From the NCBI RefSeq assembly GCF_000380985.1, contig NZ_KB905697.1, positions 1 through 64,000 on the forward strand: DNA of 64,000 nt, given 5' to 3'. A program made the position numbers and the translations under genes. This document shows positions 60,107 through 64,000 of the stretch, one piece after another. This stretch comes from Proteiniphilum acetatigenes DSM 18083. Its GTDB lineage: Bacteria > Bacteroidota > Bacteroidia > Bacteroidales > Dysgonomonadaceae. The notes below the pieces were generated by a model, which saw only the letters and a program-made list of their open reading frames with translations, ran no database searches and was not told the origin of the DNA. The first letter of the stretch is position 1. The number at the start of each line of letters is the position of its first letter.

Positions 60107-61279
60107 TTAGGGGTGTACTGCTTTTTTTAAATTATTTAATCCCTTTTCAAGGATGGTTCGCGGACATCCTACATTAAGACGCATGAAACCCTCTCCGCCC
60201 GGACCGAACATAGTACCGTTGTTCAACGCCAGGTGGGCTTTTTCCACGAAAAGATTTACAAGTTCCTGTTGTGACAGGCTAAGTGCACGACAGTCGAGCC
60301 ATACCAGGAAAGAGGCTTCGGGCATAATCGCCCTTATCTCCGGGATATTCTCTTTTAGATAATCATTTACAAAATCGATATTGGTCTGCACATAATCAAG
60401 CATCTGATCGAGCCACTCCTCACATTCGTCATAGGCGGCACGGGTAGCTGTAAAAGCAAAGATGGTGCCCTGCTGCAATTCACGCGGTTCGAGATAGGCA
60501 AGGTATCTTTCCCTGATCGTTTTGTTGGTGATGACTGCGAATGAGCTGACAATGCCGGCAATATTGAATGTTTTGCTGGGTGCCATAAGTGTGAGCGAGA
60601 TCTCTTCTGCCTTTGCAGAAACTGAAGCAAAAGGTGTATGCTGGTATCCCGGTAACGCCATATCGGCATGTATCTCATCGGAAACAACCAGTATATTATT
60701 TTCGTAACAGATATCTGCCAACTCTTCCAACTCTTCGGGTGACCACACCCTGCCACCGGGGTTATGAGGATTACAAAGGATTAACATCTTGCAGTCGCTA
60801 TCTGAAACGATCCTGCGTAAACCTTCGAAATCCATCTTGTACTGCCCATTCTCGAGAATAAGCGGATTGTTGACCACCTCACGCCCAAGAGACGTGGTGA
60901 CAATACGGAATGGATGATACACAGGCGGCTGGATGATGATTTTATCACCTTTCTCTGTAAATTCATCGATGGCAAAGGCAAATCCTTTGACCACACCGGG
61001 TACAAAGTTGATATGTTCCTCTTTTACCTGCCAACGGTGACGTCTTTCGAGCCAATTGACAATAGAAGAAGTATACGCATCCGAAGGAAGCGTATAACCA
61101 AAGACACCATGCTCTACACGTTGTTTCAACGCTTCTATGATAGCGGGCGGGGACTTGAAATCCATATCGGCTACCCAGAATGGGATAAGATCCTCATACC
61201 CAAAGACAGGCTTCAATTTCTCCAGTTTGACGGCATTACTGCCCGAACGGTCTACTATTTCATCAAAATTATATTGCAT
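60107..61279 (-). CDS. patB: MalY/PatB-type PLP aminotransferase (cystathionine beta-lyase)
   Basis: A 390-residue fold-type I PLP enzyme from ATG 61279 ('MQYNFDEIVDRSGSNAVKLE'). 'LIPFWVADMDFKSPPAIIEA' is the PatB/MalY signature, 'CNPHNPGGRVWSPEELE' and 'VVSDEIHADMALPG' bind the cofactor, and the Schiff-base lysine is in 'LMAPSKTFNIAG'. It cleaves C-S bonds of cystathionine or cysteine. An upstream in-frame start at 61306 lies in a repeat-rich leader and is rejected. Confidence 0.92.
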   Translation of the reverse strand: MQYNFDEIVDRSGSNAVKLEKLKPVFGYEDLIPFWVADMDFKSPPAIIEALKQRVEHGVFGYTLPSDAYTSSIVNWLERRHRWQVKEEHINFVPGVVKGFAFAIDEFTEKGDKIIIQPPVYHPFRIVTTSLGREVVNNPLILENGQYKMDFEGLRRIVSDSDCKMLILCNPHNPGGRVWSPEELEELADICYENNILVVSDEIHADMALPGYQHTPFASVSAKAEEISLTLMAPSKTFNIAGIVSSFAVITNKTIRERYLAYLEPRELQQGTIFAFTATRAAYDECEEWLDQMLDYVQTNIDFVNDYLKENIPEIRAIMPEASFLVWLDCRALSLSQQELVNLFVEKAHLALNNGTMFGPGGEGFMRLNVGCPRTILEKGLNNLKKAVHP

Positions 61280-61299
61280 ATTTCTATTTTTAGAGCCAA

Positions 61300-61390
61300 G
61301 AGCCAAGAATCAAGATCCAAGACTGATTAGGAATTACCAATTCTCTCCATTGTCCATTGTCAACTGTCAATTATCCATTGTCAATTATCA
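61300..61390. repeat. Short degenerate tandem repeats in an intergenic gap
   Basis: GAGCCAAGAGCCAAGAATCAAGATCCAAG-type units (read as AGAGCCAAGA and AATCAAGATCC) are followed by ATTGTCCATTGTCAACTGTC-type units. The second family is the reverse complement of the GACAATGGATAATTGACAAT repeats at 50.35 kb. Confidence 0.75.
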
Positions 61391-61433
61391 TCTTCTCTTC
61401 ATATTATACTCTATCGTGCGCAGCACATATCCA

Positions 61434-62279
61434 CTAATAGTAAACGGACGGAAGCGAGGGATTATTACGCACCTTTTTCCCTCCGAAATTGAGAGATTCC
61501 ACTGCAAGACCGATCATGAACTGATGGGATATAATCCTGGTGGTAAGTTCATTCACGTGAGTGTTATAGTAATCACCCAAATAGGCTGCACGGATGGTCA
61601 TATTATATACAGGTACATCGACCGAGAAATAGTTGCGCAAAGCCTGTTGATTATGGAAAGATCCGAAATGGATAGTTCCTTTGTTATTTCCGAGCGTAAA
61701 TATTTCGTAATAAGAATGTCCGTACTCAGGTGAAAAGAACATACCGGCAAAAGGCGTAGCGAGTTGCCACCGGAAGGTAAATATCTTCCAGTTGTAGATA
61801 GCCATAGCCGAAAGGTTGAGATTGGTAGACACCTTCAGTGAACCGGGATTATTGGAATTTCGCACGTTGTATATACCACCCAGTGAGGCTTCCCATCCTC
61901 CGCCACCATAGAGCCTTAGATTGGAGCCGGCAAACAGTGGATAAAACCCGGTAAGCCGGTAATCGAGATCACCGTAATACTCCGAAGCCGAGGCTGTAGG
62001 ATTTTTGGTGATGGCCGTCTGTATAAGGAACTGTTGCTGCAGGAGCAGGTTACCGTTAAAACAGGAAGTTCCCTTAATCCGGTCATGCATAAGAGATATA
62101 CTAATTCCGCTATATTTAAGTGGTGAGAGGTAGCTGTCGTTGAGAAACGCTTTCCCGACACCCAAAAGGGTAGCTTGGTTGACAGGGCTTACCGGAAGTA
62201 TAGGTGAGCGGTTCTCCTGTGAAACCGTCACGCAAAGAATACCGATCCATATACTAAGCAGTAGCGCTGTTTTCTTCAT
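61434..62279 (-). CDS. DUF3316 outer-membrane-like protein
   Basis: A 281-residue exported protein from ATG 62279 with signal peptide 'LLLSIWIGILCVTVSQ'. The body is a series of amphipathic strands ('EYYGDLDYRLTGFYPLFAG', 'RLYGGGGWEASLGGIYNVR') typical of a small beta-barrel, and 'SPLKYSGISISLMHDR' near the start fits DUF3316, a Bacteroidetes-only family. Function unknown. It starts 9 bp after the parC-like stop, on the same transcript. Confidence 0.82.
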   Translation of the reverse strand: MKKTALLLSIWIGILCVTVSQENRSPILPVSPVNQATLLGVGKAFLNDSYLSPLKYSGISISLMHDRIKGTSCFNGNLLLQQQFLIQTAITKNPTASASEYYGDLDYRLTGFYPLFAGSNLRLYGGGGWEASLGGIYNVRNSNNPGSLKVSTNLNLSAMAIYNWKIFTFRWQLATPFAGMFFSPEYGHSYYEIFTLGNNKGTIHFGSFHNQQALRNYFSVDVPVYNMTIRAAYLGDYYNTHVNELTTRIISHQFMIGLAVESLNFGGKKVRNNPSLPSVYY

Positions 62280-62288
62280 TGTAGTCAA

Positions 62289-64000
62289 TTAAAATAACTT
62301 CATCTGGCCGGTAATCTCATCACGTAAATCGGCGTCGGAAATATCATTCTCCCCCGTCTCACCAATCTCACCATTCTCACCATTCTCCTCACCGATCTCC
62401 ACTTTCATTGTCTGTTGTGGCTCCTCTTCAGGTTCGGGGAAACGGAGCGGTTCCAGTTCCTCCACCTCCACCACCTCATAATTGGAGATGCGTTTACCTT
62501 TTGCCTTATAACTTTTCACACCGATAAATTCCTCCACGTCGATCTCCAGTGGTTCCCGGAAATCGTCATGTCCTCCAAAGATGGCTTTTACCCTGGGGTA
62601 AACCGTATCGGTCAGCAAGAACAAGCGGGAGTTGGTGTTATCGCCCACAAAGTGAAGTGGTTTCTCAGACGGTTCAAAGGTAAACCGTTTAAGATAAGCA
62701 TAACCCTGGTCGGCGTCAAAGAGTGCTGCCGTCCATACCTTATGTTCATCAAACTTCCCGATATGGAGTATATTATGTGGAAAGTGATTAGTGAGGTCGA
62801 AATTACAGATATAGTATTCGCCTACGGTAGTAATCACCAGGATCATGTCGTCACCCTGGAATTCACCCAGGAATTTACCACTGCCTTCATAGTTGAGGCG
62901 GAAGACGTCGGGGTCGAACCACACCTTGCGACCGCCGAGCGTTGATACCCCTTTCTGTTTAAGCTGAATGCGGTATACTTCGGCTTTAGTAAGGATATTC
63001 CCCATAGCTTGCCTCCCCTTGATCTCTATCTCACTGAAATCTTTCTCGAACTGAAGGATACGCATACGCGGCTTAGGCTTGAGGATTACCTTGATAGTTT
63101 CGGCCTCTCCGTTGGGATTAACGCTAAAGTAAGCGATGCGCGAACCCGGTTTACCACGGGTAAGGTCATATTCCTTATCGCGGTTGACGCCGATAACAGC
63201 AAACCGTTTAATGTAGTGCGGCGCTTTCTTGCCATCGCGGTACACCACATTATAGATGGTACGTTTATCGTTCCGTTTAAAGACACCTGCATAGAGGATG
63301 CCTTTACCGACGAACATCTTATCACTCACCTTCACTACCTTATATTTGCCGTCCTTGAAGAAGACAATGATATCGTCAATATCGGAGCAGTTGCAGACAA
63401 ATTCGTCCTTCTTCATGCCGGTACCAATGAAACCCTCTTCACGATTTATATAGAGTTTTTCGTTGGCTTCGACCACCTTGGTGGCTTCGATATTTTCGAA
63501 ACTGCGGATGATGGTGCGGCGCGGGAAATTCTTTCCATACTTTTCTTTGAGCATCAGGAACCATGCGATAGTGTAATCAACCAAATGATTGAGGTTATGA
63601 TCGATCTCCCCGATCTCTTCCTTAAGTTTGGCAATCAACTCATCCGACTTGTCGGAGTTGAATTTGAGGATACGTCCCATTCTGATCTCCATCAGCCTGA
63701 GGATATCCTCTCGGGTGATTTCACGAAGAAAAGAGGGTTTATAGGGCTCGAGACGTTGATCGATATGTACTACGGCAATATCCATGTTTTTTGCGTTCTC
63801 GAACTCCTTATCCTTATAGATCCTTTCTTCAATAAATATTTTTTCGAGTGATGCAAAAAGCAGCGCTTCCTGTTTTTCACTTTTTTCGATCTCCAGTTCA
63901 CGACGCAGCAGTTCCCGTGTAGTATCGACGGACGAGCGTAATACGTCGCTCACAGTAAGAAAATGTGGTCTGTTGTCGTCAATAACACAGCAGTTGGGAG
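62289..64000 (-). CDS. parC: DNA topoisomerase IV/gyrase subunit A, C-terminal part (cut by window edge)
   Basis: The frame is open to the right edge, so the N-terminal half including the active-site tyrosine is outside. The visible 570 residues contain the end of the breakage-reunion domain ('REITREDILRLMEIRMGRIL', 'NHLVDYTIAWFLMLKEKYGK'), then the DNA-wrapping C-terminal domain. 'IKGRQAMGNILTKAEVYRIQ' resembles a GyrA-box-like turn, though degenerate, which favours ParC. The extreme C-terminus is an E/N/G-rich tail ('GEENGENGEIGETGEND'). A GTG at 63951-63953 is internal, not the start. Confidence 0.88.
   Translation of the reverse strand, partial: PNCCVIDDNRPHFLTVSDVLRSSVDTTRELLRRELEIEKSEKQEALLFASLEKIFIEERIYKDKEFENAKNMDIAVVHIDQRLEPYKPSFLREITREDILRLMEIRMGRILKFNSDKSDELIAKLKEEIGEIDHNLNHLVDYTIAWFLMLKEKYGKNFPRRTIIRSFENIEATKVVEANEKLYINREEGFIGTGMKKDEFVCNCSDIDDIIVFFKDGKYKVVKVSDKMFVGKGILYAGVFKRNDKRTIYNVVYRDGKKAPHYIKRFAVIGVNRDKEYDLTRGKPGSRIAYFSVNPNGEAETIKVILKPKPRMRILQFEKDFSEIEIKGRQAMGNILTKAEVYRIQLKQKGVSTLGGRKVWFDPDVFRLNYEGSGKFLGEFQGDDMILVITTVGEYYICNFDLTNHFPHNILHIGKFDEHKVWTAALFDADQGYAYLKRFTFEPSEKPLHFVGDNTNSRLFLLTDTVYPRVKAIFGGHDDFREPLEIDVEEFIGVKSYKAKGKRISNYEVVEVEELEPLRFPEPEEEPQQTMKVEIGEENGENGEIGETGENDISDADLRDEITGQMKLF

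Noticed and set aside
63951-63953. GTG as start of the ParC/GyrA-like gene
   Set aside because: The frame stays open upstream to the window edge with family-like sequence, and the active-site tyrosine region is missing, so the gene begins outside the window.

Overview
The window looks like a chromosome segment of a Bacteroidales bacterium (phylum Bacteroidota). The evidence is fimbrillin-type lipoproteins, a DUF3316 protein, a long two-part YidC, a Bacteroidetes-style ParC/GyrA, many lipoboxes, and several -7 elements of the form TAnnTTTG, one of them in a full TTTG-N19-TAnnTTTG promoter. Placement near Dysgonomonadaceae (Proteiniphilum/Petrimonas-like) is a guess from gene content only.

Layout. 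(1) 1-3.5 kb is an accessory patch: the end of an IS30-type transposase, a DUF6266 protein, a degraded stretch, and a two-gene module (AAA ATPase plus a small protein with a PD-(D/E)xK-like core) that resembles anti-phage ATPase-nuclease pairs. (2) 3.5-18.1 kb is a surface-polysaccharide locus on the + strand. It encodes a UDP-HexNAc 4-epimerase and a UDP-HexNAc dehydrogenase (towards UDP-GalNAcA), a flippase, a glutaminase-less asparagine-synthase-like protein, a polymerase, four glycosyltransferases, a PglC-type initiating transferase, PglD/PglE-type acetyl- and aminotransferases, a second epimerase and a WbpL/MraY-type initiating transferase. The middle is strikingly AT-rich, so the locus is a mosaic. 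It ends in a graveyard: a frameshifted WbuC cupin relic and two broken DUF4143 ATPases. (3) 19.0-31.4 kb (- strand) holds a TPR sensor kinase/LuxR regulator pair and a run of exported proteins: two fimbrillin-leucine-rich-repeat lipoproteins (one gutted by an internal deletion), a 47-residue peptide gene, a BIG2-type Ig protein, a frameshifted TPR protein, small lipoproteins, an OmpA-domain protein and a Yip1-like membrane protein. (4) 31.8-39.3 kb is a stress/DNA-repair cluster: a KSG-rich micro-protein, a DUF892 ferritin-like protein, topoisomerase IB, a CinA-type amidase, LigD, Ku, a DUF421 membrane protein and a DUF2383 four-helix protein.

(5) 39.6-44.6 kb is a 5-kb island in the 3' end of tRNA-Gly(GCC). 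It is flanked by a 27-bp direct repeat, has no integrase, and has pushed the tRNA's probable original terminator to its far end. Its cargo is one operon: a lipoprotein with a Gly/Ser-rich linker and an HEVLH zinc-peptidase motif, followed by five paralogous small secreted proteins of two subfamilies and a sixth broken copy. I regard this as the most likely undescribed system in the window; a secreted metallopeptidase with a tandem family of partner, inhibitor or immunity proteins is a testable reading.

(6) 44.8-64 kb is mostly core chromosome on the - strand: free-Met-(R)-sulfoxide reductase, OmpA lipoprotein, YidC, PyrG, an FtsE-like ATPase, TlpA-like thioredoxin, VanZ-like protein, S41 peptidase (+), DUF1460 amidase, AroC, a CPA2 antiporter, SlyD, a MalY/PatB aminotransferase, DUF3316, and ParC/GyrA running off the right edge. 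Intergenic gaps here carry short degenerate tandem repeats. A separate 65-73 bp hairpin repeat with stem covariation occurs at 28.3, 29.2-29.4 (three tandem copies) and 34.0 kb.
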